From: Utricularia gibba
Lineage: Eukaryota; Streptophyta; Magnoliopsida; Lamiales; Lentibulariaceae
Reading direction: 5' to 3'
NCBI GenBank assembly: GCA_002189035.1
Contig: NEEC01000354.1
Coordinates: forward strand, 1-46,522
DNA length: 46,522 nucleotides
Below, in pieces: positions 25,001 through 38,169 of this stretch (its first letter is position 1; each line of letters begins with the position of its first letter). The position numbers and the translations under genes were made by a program. The notes beneath the pieces were generated by a model, which searched no databases, was not told the DNA's origin, and was given only the letters and a program-made list of their open reading frames with translations.

Positions 25001-26433
25001 GATGCATTTATTAACGTTGGTTTTAAGGCTGCCTACATAGTTTCTCAAGGAAAAGCTTGTCGTTTCTGGGCGGTGATGTCTTTTGGAACTTCGTTCTGAC
25101 CAAGGTTCGGTCTGACTCCTTTGCCACATCGGGTCCTACTCGACGAAAATCGTGATGCAGTTATTGAAGTTAGGATTCATGAGCACCCAAAATGGTTTTC
25201 TCAACCGCATGCTTTATATTTGATAAGGCACTCTCGTGGGGCAACGGTATCGAGTAGGAGGTCGAGTCGAGCTCGGGCCCAGAGTCATTTGTAGCTCGGC
25301 AAAAAATTGATGCATTTATTAACGTTGGCTTTATTAGGCTGCCTACATAGTTTCTCAAGGAAAAGCTTGTCGTTTCTGGCGGGTGATGTCGTTGGGAACT
25401 TCGTTCTGACCCAAGGTTCGTCTGACTCCTTTGCCACATCGGTCCTACTCGACGAAAATCGTGATGCAGTTATTGAAGTTAGGATTCATGAGCACCCAAA
25501 ATGGTTTTCTCAACCGCATGCTTTATATTTGAGGAGGCGCTCTCGTGGGGCAACGGTATCGAGCAGGAGGTCGAGTCGAGCTCGGGCCCATAGTCATTTG
25601 TAGCTGGCAAAAAACTTGATGCATTTATTAACGTTGGGTTTTATAGGCTGCCTACATGTTTTCTCAAGGAAAAGCTTGTCGTTTTGGGCGGGTGATGTCG
25701 TTGTGAACTTCGTTCTGACCAAGGTTCGGTCTGTCTCCTTTGCCAATCGGTCCTACTCGACGAAAATCGTGATGCAGTTATTGAAGTTAGGATTTCATGA
25801 GCACCCAAAATGGTTTTCTCAACCGCATGCTTTATTTGATAAGGCACTCTCGTGGGGCAACGGTATCGAGCAGGAGGTCGAGTCGAGCTCGGCCCAGAGT
25901 CATTTGTAGCCCGGCAAAAAAATTGATGCATTTATTAACGTTGGCTTTATTAGGCTGCCTACATAGTTTCTCAAGGAAAAGCTTGTCGTTTCTGGGCGGG
26001 TGATGTCTTTTGGAACTTCGTTCTGACCATAGGTTCGGTCTGACTCCTTTGCCACATCGGGTCCTACTCGACGAAAATCGTGATGCAGTTATTGAAGTTA
26101 GGATTTCATGAGCACCCAAAATGGTTTTCTCAACCGCATGCTTTATATTTGATAAGGTGCTCTCTGGGGCAACGGTATCGAGTAGGAGGTCGAGTCGAGC
26201 TCGGGCCCATAGTCATTTGTAGCTCGGCAAAAAACTTGATGCATTTATTAACGTTGGTTTTAATAGGCTGCCTCAATGGTTTTCTCAAGGAAAAGCTTGT
26301 CGTTTTTGGGCGGGTGATGTCGTTGTGAACTTCGTTCTGACCCAAGGTTCGGTCTGTCTCCTTTGCCAAATCGGTCCTACTCGACGAAAATCGTGATGCA
26401 GTTATTGAAGTTAGGATTTCATGAGCACCCAAA

Positions 26434-26540
26434 ATGCTTTTTCAACGCATGCTTTATATTGAGGAGGCGCTCTCGTGGGGCAACGGTATCGGGCAGGAGG
26501 TCGAGTCGGCTCGCCCAGAGTCATTTTAGCCCAAAAAAAT
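26434..26540 (+). repeat. Class D diverged half A (partial)
   Basis: Signature AATGCTTTTTCAACGC, TATTGAGGAGG, TCGGGCAGGAGG, GTCGGCTCGCCC and CATTTTAGCCC. CTCTCGTGG is the standard form, so this copy is mosaic. Confidence 0.75.
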
Positions 26541-29500
26541 TGATGCATTTATTAACGTTGGGTTTTAATAGGCTGCCTACATGGTTTCTCAAGGAAAAGC
26601 TTGTCGTTTCTGGGCGGGTGATGTCTTTTGGAACTTCGTTCTGACCATAGGTTCGGTCTGACTCCTTTGCCACATCGGGTCCTACTCGACGAAAATCGTG
26701 ATGCAGTTATTGAAGTTAGGATTTCATGAGCACCCAAAATGGTTTTCTCAACCGCATGCTTATATTTTGATAAGGGCTCTCGTGGGCAACGGTATCGAGT
26801 AGGAGGTCGAGTCGAGCTCGGGCCCATAGTCATTTGTAGCTCGGCAAAAAACTTGATGCATTTATTAACGTTGGTTTTAATAGGCTGCCTCAATGGTTTT
26901 CTCAAGGAAAAGCTTGTCGTTTTTGGGCGGGTGATGTCGTTGTGAACTTCGTTCTGACCCAAGGTTCGGTCTCCTTTGCCAATCGGTCCTACTCGACGAA
27001 AATCGTGATGCAGTTATTGAAGTTAGGATTCATGAGCACCCAAAATGGTTTTCTCAACCGCATGCTTTATATTTGATAAGGCACTCTCGTGGGGCAACGG
27101 TATCGAGCAGGAGGTCGAGTCGAGCTCGGGGAGTCATTTGTAGCCCGGCAAAAAATTGATGCATTTATTAACGTTCGGCTTTATTAGGCTGCCTACATGT
27201 TTCTCAAGGAAAAGCTTGTCGTTTCTGGGCGGGTGATGTCTTTTGGAACTTCGTTCTGACCATAGGTTCGGTCTGACTCCTTTGCCACATCGGGTCCTAC
27301 TCGACGAAAATCGTGATGCAGTTATTGAAGTTAGGATTCATGAGCACCCAAAATGGTTTTCTCAACCGCATGCTTTATATTTGATAAGGCACTCTCGTGG
27401 GGCAACGGTATCGAGCAGGAGGTCGAGTCGAGCTCGGGCCCAGAGTCATTTGTAGCCCGGCAAAAAAATTGATGCATTTATTAACGTTCGGCTTTATTAG
27501 GCTGCCTACATAGTTTTCTCAAGGAAAAGCTTGTCGTTTCTGGCGGGTGATGTCGTTGGAACTTCGTTCTGACCAAGGTTCGGTCTGACTCCTTTGCCAC
27601 ATCGGTCCTACTCGACGAAAATCGTGATGCAGTTATTGAAGTTAGGATTCATGAGCACCCAAAATGGTTTTCTCAACGCATGCTTTATATTTGAGGAGGC
27701 GCTCTCGTGGGGCAACGGTATCGAGCAGGAGGTCGAGTCGAGCTCGGGCCCATAGTCATTTGTAGCTCGGCAAAAAACTTGATGCATTTATTAACGTTGG
27801 GTTTAATAGGCTGCCTACATGTTTCTCAAGGAAAAGCTTGTCGTTTCTGGCGGGTGATGTCTTTTGGAACTTCGTTCTGACCAAGGTTCGGTCTGACTCC
27901 TTTGCCACATCGGGTCCTACTCGACGAAAATCGTGATGCAGTTATTGAAGTTAGGATTTCATGAGCACCCAAAATGGTTTTCTCACCGCATGCTTTATAT
28001 TTGATAAGGTGCTCTCGTGGGGCAACGGTATCGAGTAGGAGGTCGAGTCGAGCTCGGGCCCATAGTCATTTGTAGCTCGGCAAAAAACTTGATGCATTTA
28101 TTAACGTTGGTTTAATAGGCTGCCTAATGGTTTTCTCAAGGAAAAGCTTGTCGTTTTTGGCGGGTGATGTCGTTGTGAACTTCGTTCTGACCCAAGGTTC
28201 GGTCTGTCTCCTTTGCCAAATCGGTCCTACTCGACGAAAATCGTGATGCAGTTATTGAAGTTAGGATTTCATGAGCACCCAAAATGGTTTTTTCAACCGC
28301 ATGCTTTATATTTGATAGGCGCTCTCGTGGGGCAACGGTATCGGGGTCGAGTCGAGCTCGGCCCAGAGTCATTTTTAGCCGGCAAAAAAATTGATGCATT
28401 TATTAACGTTGGTTTTTAATAGGCTGCCTACATGGTTTCTCAAGGAAAAGCTTGTCGTTTCTGGGCGGGTGATGTTTTGGAACTTCGTTCTGACCATAGG
28501 TTCGGTCTGACTCCTTTGCCACATCGGGTCCTACTCGACGAAAATCGTGATGCAGTTATTGAAGTTAGGATTTCATGAGCACCCAAAATGGTTTTCTCAA
28601 CCGCATGCTTTATATTTGATAAGGCGCTCTCGTGGGGCAACGGTATCGAGCAGGAGGTCGAGTCGAGCTCGGGCCCATAGTCATTTGTAGCTCGGCAAAA
28701 AACTTGATGCATTTATTAACGTTGGTTTTAATAGGCTGCCTCAATGGTTTTCTCAAGGAAAAGCTTGTCGTTTTGGGCGGGTGATGTCGTTGTGAACTTC
28801 GTTCTGACCCAAGGTTCGGTCTGACTCCTTTGCCAATCGGTCCTACTCGACGAAAATCGTGATGCAGTTATTGAAGTTAGGATTCATGAGCACCCAAAAT
28901 GGTTTTCTCAACCGCATGCTTTATATTTGATAAGGCGCTCTCGTGGGGCAACGGTATCGAGCAGGAGGTCGAGTCGAGCTCGGGAGTCATTTGTAGCCCG
29001 GCAAAAAATTGATGCATTTATTAACGTTGGTTTAATAGGCTGCCTACATGTTTCTCAAGGAAAAGCTTGTCGTTTCTGGGCGGGTGATGTCTTTTGGAAC
29101 TTCGTTCTGACCATAGGTTCGGTCTGACTCCTTTGCCATCGGTCCTACTCGACGAAAATCGTGATGCAGTTATTGAAGTTAGGATTCATGAGCACCCAAA
29201 ATGGTTTTCTCAACCGCATGCTTTATATTTGATAAGGCACTCTCGTGGGGCAACGGTATCGAGTAGGAGGTCGAGTCGAGCTCGGGCCCAGAGTCATTTG
29301 TAGCCCGGCAAAAAAATTGATGCATTTATTAACGTTCGGCTTTATTAGGCTGCCTACATAGTTTCTCAAGGAAAAGCTTGTCGTTTCTGGCGGGTGATGT
29401 CGTTGGGAACTTCGTTCTGACCCAAGGTTCGTCTGACTCCTTTGCCACATCGGGTCCTACTCGACGAAAATCGTGATGCAGTTATTGAAGTTAGGATTCA

Positions 29501-31059
29501 TGAGCACCCAAAATGGTTTTCTCAACCGCATGCTTTATATTTGATAGGCGCTCTCGTGGGGCAACGGTATCGAGCAGGAGGTCGAGTCGAGCTCGGGCCC
29601 ATAGTCATTTGTAGCTCGGCAAAAAACTTGATGCATTTATTAACGTTGGGTTTTAATAGGCCCTACATGTTTTCTCAAGGAAAAGCTTGTCGTTTTGGGC
29701 GGGTGATGTCGTTGTGAACTTCGTTCTGACCAAGGTTCGGTCTGACCTTTGCCAATCGGTCCTACTCGACGAAAATCGTGATGCAGTTATTGAAGTTAGG
29801 ATTCATGAGCACCCAAAATGGTTTTCTCAACCGCATGCTTTATATTTGATAAGGCCTCTCGTGGGGCAACGGTATCGAGCAGGAGGTCGAGTCGAGCTCG
29901 GGCCAGAGTCATTTGTAGCCCGGCAAAAAAATTGATGCATTTATTAACGTTGGCTTTATTAGGCTGCCTACATAGTTTCTCAAGGAAAAGCTTGTCGTTT
30001 CTGGGCGGTGATGTCTTTGGAACTTCGTTCTGACCATAGGTTCGGTCTGACTCCTTTGCCACATCGGGTCCTACTCGACGAAAATCGTGATGCAGTTATT
30101 GAAGTTAGGATTCATGAGCACCCAAAATGGTTTTCTCAACCGCATGCTTTATATTTGATAAGGCGCTCTCGTGGGGCAACGGTATCGAGTAGGAGGTCGA
30201 GTCGAGCTCGGGCCCAGAGTCATTTGTAGCCGGCAAAAAAATTGATGCATTTATTAACGTTCGGTTTTATAGGCTGCCTACATGTTTCTCAAGGAAAAGC
30301 TTGTCGTTTTGGCGGGTGATGTCGTTGGGAACTTCGTTCTGACCCAAGGTTCGGTCTGACTCCTTTGCCACATCGGGTCCTACTCGACGAAAATCGTGAT
30401 GCAGTTATTGAAGTTAGGATTCATGAGCACCCAAAATGGTTTTCTCAACCGCATGCTTTATATTTGAGGAGGCGCTCTCGTGGGCAACGGTATCGAGCAG
30501 GAGGTCGAGTCGAGCTCGGGCCCATAGTCATTTGTAGCTCGGCAAAAAACTTGATGCATTTATTAACGTTGGGTTTTAATAGGCTGCCTACATGTTTTCT
30601 CAAGGAAAAGCTTGTCGTTTCTGGGCGGTGATGTCGTTGGAACTTCGTTCTGACCCAAGGTTCGGTCTGACTCTTTGCCACATCGGTCCTACTCGACGAA
30701 AATCGTGATGCAGTTATTGAAGTTAGGATTCATGAGCACCCAAAATGGTTTTCTCAACCGCATGCTTTATATTTGATAAGGTGCTCTCGTGGGGCAACGG
30801 TATCGAGTAGGAGGTCGAGTCGAGCTCGGGCCCATAGTCATTTGTAGCTCGGCAAAAAACTTGATGCATTTATTAACGGTTGGTTTTAATAGGCTGCCTC
30901 ATGGTTTTCTCAAGGAAAAGCTTGTCGTTTTTGGGCGGGTGATGTCGTTGTGAACTTCGTTCTGACCCAAGGTTCGGTCTGTCTCCTTTGCCAAATCTGG
31001 TCCTACTCGACGAAAATCGTGATGCAGTTATTGAAGTTAGGATTTCATGAGCACCCAAA

Positions 31060-31168
31060 ATGCTTTTTCAATCGCATGCTTTGTATTGAGGAGGCGCTCT
31101 AGTGGGGCACGGTATCGGGCAAAAGGTCGAGTCGGCTCGCCCAGAGTCATTTTTAGCCTCAAAAAATT
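31060..31168 (+). repeat. Class D diverged half A
   Basis: Signature TGCTTTTTCAATCGC, TTTGTATTGAGG, CTCTAGTGGGGCACGG, TCGGGCAAAAGG and GTCGGCTCGCCC, then CATTTTTAGCCTC. It lies two monomers before the next D copy. Confidence 0.85.
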
Positions 31169-31678
31169 GATGCATTTATTAACGTTGGGTTTTAATAGGC
31201 TGCCTACATGGTTTCTCAAGGAAAAGCTTGTCGTTTCTGGGCGGTGATGTCTTTTGGAACTTCGTTCTGACCATAGGTTCGGTCTGACTCCTTTGCCACA
31301 TCGGGTCCTACTCGACGAAAATCGTGATGCAGTTATTGAAGTTAGGATTTCATGAGCACCCAAAATGGTTTTCTCAACCGCATGCTTTATATTGATAAGG
31401 TGCTCTCGTGGGGCAACGGTATCGAGTAGGAGGTCGAGTCGAGCTCGGGCCCATAGTCATTTGTAGCTCGGCAAAAAACTTGATGCATTTATTAACGGTT
31501 GGTTTTAATAGGCTGCCTCAATGGTTTTCTCAAGGAAAAGCTTGTCGTTTTGGGCGGGTGATGTCGTTGTGAACTTCGTTCTGACCCAAGGTTCGGTCTG
31601 TTCCTTTGCCAAATCTGGTCCTACTCGACGAAAATCGTGATGCAGTTATTGAAGTTAGGATTTCATGAGCACCCAAAA

Positions 31679-31790
31679 TGCTTTTGTCAATCGCATGCTT
31701 TAGTTGAGGAGGCGCTCTAGTGGGGCACGGTATCGGCAAAAGGTCGAGTCGGGCTCGCTCCAGAGTCATTTTTAGCCGTCAAAAAAAGTG
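31679..31790 (+). repeat. Class D diverged half A, first of hexamer series
   Basis: Signature TGCTTTTGTCAATCGC, TTTAGTTGAGG, CTCTAGTGGGGCACGG, TCGGCAAAAGG, GTCGGGCTCGCTCC, CATTTTTAGCCGTC and AAAAAAAGTGATGC. Confidence 0.85.
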
Positions 31791-33532
31791 ATGCATTTAT
31801 TAACGTTGGGTTTTAATAGGCTGCCTACATGGTTTCTCAAGGAAAAGCTTGTTTCTGGGCGGGTGATGTCTTTTGGAACTTCGTTCTGACCATAGGTTCG
31901 GTCTGACTCCTTTGCCACATCGGGTCCTACTCGACGAAAATCGTGATGCAGTTATTGAAGTTAGGATTTCATGAGCACCCAAAATGGTTTTCTCAACCGC
32001 ATGCTTTATATTTGATAAGGGCTCTCGTGGGGCAACGGTATCGAGTAGGAGGTCGAGTCGAGCTCGGCCCATAGTCATTTGTAGCTCGGCAAAAAACTTG
32101 ATGCATTTATTAACGTTGGTTTATTAGGCTGCCTACATGTTTCTCAAGGAAAAGCTTGTCGTTTCTGGGCGGGTGATGTCTTTTGGAACTTCGTTCTGAC
32201 CCAGGTTCGGTCTGACTCCTTTGCCACATCGGGTCCTACTCGACGAAAATCGTGATGCAGTTATTGAAGTTAGGATTCATGAGCACCCAAAATGGTTTTC
32301 TCAACCGCATGCTTTATATTTGAGGAGGCGCTCTCGTGGGGCAACGGTATCGGCAGGAGGTCGAGTCGAGCTCGGGCCCATAGTCATTTGTAGCTCGGCA
32401 AAAAACTTGATGCATTTATTAACGTTGGGTTTTAATAGGCCCTACATGTTTCTCAAGGAAAAGCTTGTCGTTTTTGGGCGGGTGATGTCGTTGTGAACTT
32501 CGTTCTGACCAAGGTTCGGTCTGTCTCCTTTGCCAAATCGGTCCTACTCGACGAAAATCGTGATGCAGTTATTGAAGTTAGGATTTCATGAGCACCCAAA
32601 ATGGTTTTCTCAACCGCATGCTTTATATTTGATAAGGCACTCTCGTGGGGCAACGGTATCGAGCAGGAGGTCGAGTCGAGCTCGGGCCCAGAGTCATTTG
32701 TAGCCCGGCAAAAAAATTGATGCATTTATTAACGTTGGTTTATTAGGCTGCCTACATAGTTTCTCAAGGAAAGCTTGTCGTTTCTGGGCGGGTGATGTCG
32801 TTGGAACTTCGTTCTGACCCAAGGTTCGGTCTGACTCCTTTGCCACATCGGTCCTACTCGACGAAAATCGTGATGCAGTTATTGAAGTTAGGATTCATGA
32901 GCACCCAAAATGGTTTTCTCAACCGCATGCTTTATATTTGAGAGGCGCTCTCGTGGGGCAACGGTATCGCAGGAGGTCGAGTCGAGCTCGGGCCCATAGT
33001 CATTTGTAGCCGGCAAAAAACTTGATGCATTATTAACGTTGGGTTTTAATAGGCTGCCTACATGTTTCTCAAGGAAAAGCTTGTCGTTTCTGGCGGGTGA
33101 TGTCTTTTGGAACTTCGTTCTGACCATAGGTTCGGTCTGACTCCTTTGCCACATCGGGTCCTACTCGACGAAAATCGTGATGCAGTTATTGAAGTTAGGA
33201 TTCATGAGCACCCAAAATGGTTTTCTCAACCGCATGCTTTATATTTGATAAGGTGCTCTCGTGGGCAACGGTATCGAGTAGGAGGTCGAGTCGAGCTCGG
33301 GCCCATAGTCATTTGTAGCTCGGCAAAAAACTTGATGCATTTATTAACGGTTGGTTTTAATAGGCTGCCTCAATGGTTTTCTCAAGGAAAAGCTTGTCGT
33401 TTTTGGGCGGGTGATGTCGTTGTGAACTTCGTTCTGACCCAAGGTTCGGTCTGTCTCCTTTGCCAAATCTGGTCCTACTCGACGAAAATCGTGATGCAGT
33501 TATTGAAGTTAGGATTCATGAGCACCCAAAAT

Positions 33533-33641
33533 GGTTTTTCAATCGCATGCTTTGTATTTGAGGAGGCGCTCTAGTGGGCACGGTATCGGGCAAAAGGTCG
33601 AGTCGGGCTCGCTCCAGAGTCATTTTTAGCCGAAAAAAAGT
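33533..33641 (+). repeat. Class D diverged half A, hexamer series
   Basis: Signature GGTTTTTCAATCGC, TTTGTATTTGAGG, CTCTAGTGGGCACGG, TCGGGCAAAAGG, GTCGGGCTCGCTCC and AAAAAAAGTGATGC. The B half that follows has lost the HindIII site through a small deletion near 33688. Confidence 0.85.
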
Positions 33642-35389
33642 GATGCATTTATTAACGTTGGGTTTTAATAGGCTGCCTACATGGTTTCTTTGTCGTTTCT
33701 GGGTGGGTGATGTCTTTTGGAACTTCGTTCTGACCAAGGTTCGGTCTGACTCCTTTGCCACATCGGGTCCTACTCGACGAAAATCGTGATGCAGTTATTG
33801 AAGTTAGGATTTCATGAGCACCCAAAATGGTTTTCTCAACCGCATGCTTTATATTTGATAAGGGCTCTCGTGGGCAACGGTATCGAGTAGGAGGTCGAGT
33901 CGAGCTCGGGCCCATAGTCATTTGTAGCTCGGCAAAAAACTTGATGCATTTATTAACGGTTGGTTTTAATAGGCTGCCTCAATGGTTTTCTCAAGGAAAA
34001 GCTTGTCGTTTTTGGGCGGGTGATGTCGTTGTGAACTTCGTTCTGACCCAAGGTTCGGTCTGTCTCCTTTGCCAATCTGGTCCTACTCGACGAAAATCGT
34101 GATGCAGTTATTGAAGTTAGGATTCATGAGCACCCAAAAGGGTTTTCTCAACCGCATGCTTTATATTTGATAAGGCACTCTCGTGGGGCAACGGTATCGA
34201 GCAGGAGGTCGAGTCGAGCTCGGCCCATAGTCATTTGTAGCTCGGCAAAAAACTTGATGCATTTATTAACGGTTGGTTTTAATAGGCCGCCTATGGTTTT
34301 CTCAAGGAAAAGCTTGTCGTTTTTGGGCGGTGATGTCGTTGTGAAACTTCGTTCTGACCCATGGGTTCGGTCTGTCTCCTTTGCCAATCTGGTCCTACTC
34401 GACGAAAATCGTGATGCAGTTATTGAAGTTAGGATTCATGAGCACCCAAAATGGTTTTCTCAACGCATGCTTTATATTTGAGGAGCGCTCTCGTGGGGCA
34501 ACGGTATCGAGCAAAAGGTCGAGTCGAGCTCGGTCCATAGTCATTTGTAGCTCCGCAAAAAATTGATGCATTTATTAACGTTGGGTTTTTTAATAGGCTG
34601 CCTACATGGTTTCTCAAGGAAAAGCTTGTCGTTTTTGGCGGGTGATGTCGTTGGGAACTTCGTTCAACCCAAGGTTCGGTCTGACTCCTTTGCCACATCG
34701 GTCCTACTCGACGAAAATCGTGATGCAGTTATTGAAGTTAGGATGTCATGAGCACCCAAAATGGTTTTCAACCGCATGCTTTATATTTGAGGAGGCGCTC
34801 TAGTGGGGCAACGGTATCGAGCAGGAGGTCGAGTCGAGCTCGGCCCATAGTCATTTGTAGCTCGGCAAAAAACTTGATGCATTTATTAACGTTCGGTTTT
34901 AATAGGCTGCCTACATGGTTTCTCAAGGAAAAGCTTGTCGTTTTGGCGGGTGATGTCGTTGGGAACTTCGTTCGACCCAAGGTTCGGTCTGACTCCTTTG
35001 CCACATCGGTCCTACTCGACGAAATCGTGATGCAGTTATTGAAGTTAGGATTCATGAGCACCCAAAATGGTTTTCAACCGCATGCTTTATATTTGAGGAG
35101 GCGCTCTCGTGGGGCAACGGTATCGAGAGGAGGTCGAGTCGAGCTCGGGCCCATAGTCATTTGTAGCTCGGCAAAAAACTTGATGCATTTAAACGGTTGG
35201 TTTTAATAGGCCCCTCAATGGTTTTCTCAAGGAAAAGCTTGTCGTTTTTGGGCGGGTGATGTCGTTGTGAACTTCGTTCTGACCCAAGGTTCGGTCTGTC
35301 TCCTTTGCCAAATCTGGTCCTACTCGACGAAAATCGTGATGCAGTTATTGAAGTTAGGATTTCATGAGCACCCAAAATGGTTTTCTCAA

Positions 35390-35490
35390 TCGCATGCTTT
35401 GTATTTGAGGAGGCGCTCTAGTGGGGCACGGTATCGGGCAAAAGGTCGAGTCGGGCTCGGTCCCAGAGTCATTTGTAGCCGTCAAAAAAG
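35390..35490 (+). repeat. Class D diverged half A, hexamer series
   Basis: Signature CAATCGCATGCTTTGTATT, CTCTAGTGGGGCACGG, TCGGGCAAAAGG, GTCGGGCTCGGTCCC, GTAGCCGTC and AAAAAAGTGATGC. Confidence 0.83.
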
Positions 35491-37249
35491 TGATGCATTT
35501 ATTAACGTTGGGTTTTAATAGGCTGCCTACATGGTTTCTCAAGGAAAAGCTTGTCGTTTCTGGCGGGTGATGTCTTTTGGAACTTCGTTCTGACCAAGGT
35601 TCGGTCTGACTCCTTTGCCACATCGGGTCCTACTCGACGAAAATCGTGATGCAGTTATTGAAGTTAGGATTTCATGAGCACCCAAAATGGTTTTCTCAAC
35701 CGCATGCTTTATATTTGATAAGGCGCTCTCGTGGGCAACGGTATCGAGCAGGAGGTCGAGTCGAGCTCGGCCCATAGTCATTTGTAGCTCGGCAAAAAAC
35801 TTGATGCATTTATTAACGTTCGGTTTTATTAGGCTGCCTACATAGTTTCTCAAGGAAAAGCTTGTCGTTTCTGGCGGGTGATGTCTTTTGGAACTTCGTT
35901 CTGACCCAAGGTTCGGTCTGACTCCTTTGCCACATCGGTCCTACTCGACGAAAATCGTGATGCAGTTATTGAAGTTAGGATGTCATGAGCACCCAAAATG
36001 GTTTTCTCAACCGCATGCTTTATATTTGAGGAGGCGCTCTCGTGGGGCAACGGTATCGAGCAGGAGGTCGAGTCGAGCTCGGGCCCATAGTCATTTGTAG
36101 CTCGGCAAAAAACTTGATGCATTTATTAACGTTGGTTTTAATAGGCTGCCTACATGTTTCTCAAGGAAAAGCTTGTCGTTTTGGGCGGGTGATGTCGTTG
36201 TGAACTTCGTTCTGACCCAAGGTTCGGTCTGTCACCTTTGCCAAATCTGGTCCTACTCGACGAAAATCGTGATGCAGTTATTGAAGTTAGGATTCATGAG
36301 CACCCAAAATGGTTTTCTCAACCGCATGCTTTATATTTGATAAGGCTCTCGTGGGGCAACGGTATCGAGCAGGAGGTCGAGTCGAGCTCGGTCCCAGAGT
36401 CATTTGTAGCCCGGCAAAAAAATTGATGCATTTATTAACGTTGGTTTTAATAGGCTGCCTACATGGTTTCTCAAGGAAAAGCTTGTCGTTTTGGGCGGGT
36501 GATGTCTTTTGGAACTTCGTTCTGACCCAAGGTTCGGTCTGACTCCTTTGCCACATCGGTCCTACTCGACGAAAATCGTGATGCAGTTATTGAAGTTAGG
36601 ATGTCATGAGCACCCAAAATGGTTTTCTCAACCGCATGCTTTATATTTGAGGAGGCGCTCTCGTGGGGCAACGGTATCGAGCAGGAGGTCGAGTCGAGCT
36701 CGGGCCCAGTCATTTGTAGCTCGCAAAAAACTTGATGCATTTATTAACGTTGGGTTTTAATAGGCTGCCTACATGTTTCTCAAGGAAAAGCTTGTCGTTT
36801 TGGGCGGGTGATGTCTTTTGGAACTTCGTTCTGACCAAGGTTCGGTCTGACTCCTTTGCCACATCGGGTCCTACTCGACGAAAATCGTGATGCAGTTATT
36901 GAAGTTAGGATTTCATGAGCACCCAAAATGGTTTTCTCAACCGCATGCTTTATATTTGATAAGGCGCTCTCGTGGGGCAACGGTATCGAGCAGGAGGTCG
37001 AGTCGAGCTCGGGCCCATAGTCATTTGTAGCTCGGCAAAAAACTTGATGCATTTATTAACGGTTGGTTTTTAATAGGCTGCCTCAATGGTTTTCTCAAGG
37101 AAAAGCTTGTCGTTTTTGGGCGGGTGATGTTGTTGTGAACTTCGTTCTGACCCAAGGTTCGGTCTGTCTCCTTTGCCAATCTGGTCCTACTCGACGAAAA
37201 TCGTGATGCAGTTATTGAAGTTAGGATTCATGAGCACCCAAAATGGTTT

Positions 37250-37350
37250 TTCAATCGCATGCTTTGTATTGAGGAGGCGCTCTAGTGGGGCAACGGTATC
37301 GGGCAGGTCGAGTCGGGCTCGGTCCATAGTCATTTTTAGCCCAAAAAAAG
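37250..37350 (+). repeat. Class D diverged half A, hexamer series
   Basis: Signature TTTTTCAATCGC, TTTGTATTGAGG, CTCTAGTGG, TCGGGCAGG, GTCGGGCTCGGTCC, CATTTTTAGCCC and AAAAAAAGTGATGC. Confidence 0.83.
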
Positions 37351-38169
37351 TGATGCATTTATTAACGTTGGTTTTAATAGGCTGCCTACATGGTTTCTCA
37401 AGGAAAAGCTTGTCGTTTTGGGCGGGTGATGTCTTTGGAACTTCGTTCTGACCATAGGTTCGGTCTGACTCCTTTGCCACATCGGTCCTACTCGACGAAA
37501 ATCGTGATGCAGTTATTGAAGTTAGGATTTCATGAGCACCCAAAATGGTTTTCTCAACCGCATGCTTTATATTTGATAAGGCGCTCTCGTGGGGCAACGG
37601 TATCGAGCAGGAGGTCGAGTCGAGCTCGGGCCCATAGTCATTTGTAGCTCGGCAAAAAACTTGATGCATTTATTAACGTTGGTTTTAATAGGCTGCCTCA
37701 ATGGTTTTCTCAAGGAAAAGCTTGTCGTTTTTGGGCGGGTGATGTCGTTGTGAACTTCGTTCTGACCCAAGGTTCGGTCTGTCTCCTTTGCCAATCGGTC
37801 CTACTCGACGAAAATCGTGATGCAGTTATTGAAGTTAGGATATCATGAGCACCCAAAATGGTTTTCTCAACCGCATGCTTTATATTTGATAAGGCACTCT
37901 CGTGGGGCAACGGTATCGAGCAGGAGGTCGAGTCGAGCTCGGCCCATAGTCATTTGTAGCTCGGCAAAAAACTTGATGCATTTATTAACGTTGGTTTTAA
38001 TAGGCCGCCTCAATGGTTTCTCAAGGAAAAGCTTGTCGTTTTTGGGCGGTGATGTCGTTGTGAACTTCGTTCTGACCCAAGGTTCGGTCTGACTCCTTTG
38101 CCAAATCGGTCCTACTCGACGAAAATCGTGATGCAGTTATTGAAGTTAGGATTTCATGAGCACCCAAAT

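Larger units (their letters stand above)
16840..31490 (+). repeat. Satellite domain with scattered class D monomers
   Basis: Standard monomers are interspersed with diverged class D copies at about 16.85, 17.77, 19.01, 23.65, 24.89, 26.43 and 31.06 kb, at irregular spacings of 3, 4, 15, 4, 5 and 15 monomers. The GACCATAGG variant shows six-monomer pairs (26645 and 28494; 27260 and 29112; 30044 and 31891), so hexamer-sized exchange already acted here. A shortened half A with CTCGGGGAGTC or CTCGGGAGTC near 27131 and 28984 is another six-monomer pair. Confidence 0.85.

Noticed and set aside
33680-33700. Loss of the HindIII site near 33688 as a possible insertion or excision scar
   Set aside because: It is a simple deletion of about a dozen bases inside half B, with no target-site duplication. 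Other single-copy losses (10228, 44207) are one-base changes.
37187-37669. Longest open frame (160 codons, minus strand)
   Set aside because: It only spans consecutive monomers whose lengths keep the frame open. Its content is the repeated peptide seen elsewhere on the minus strand.
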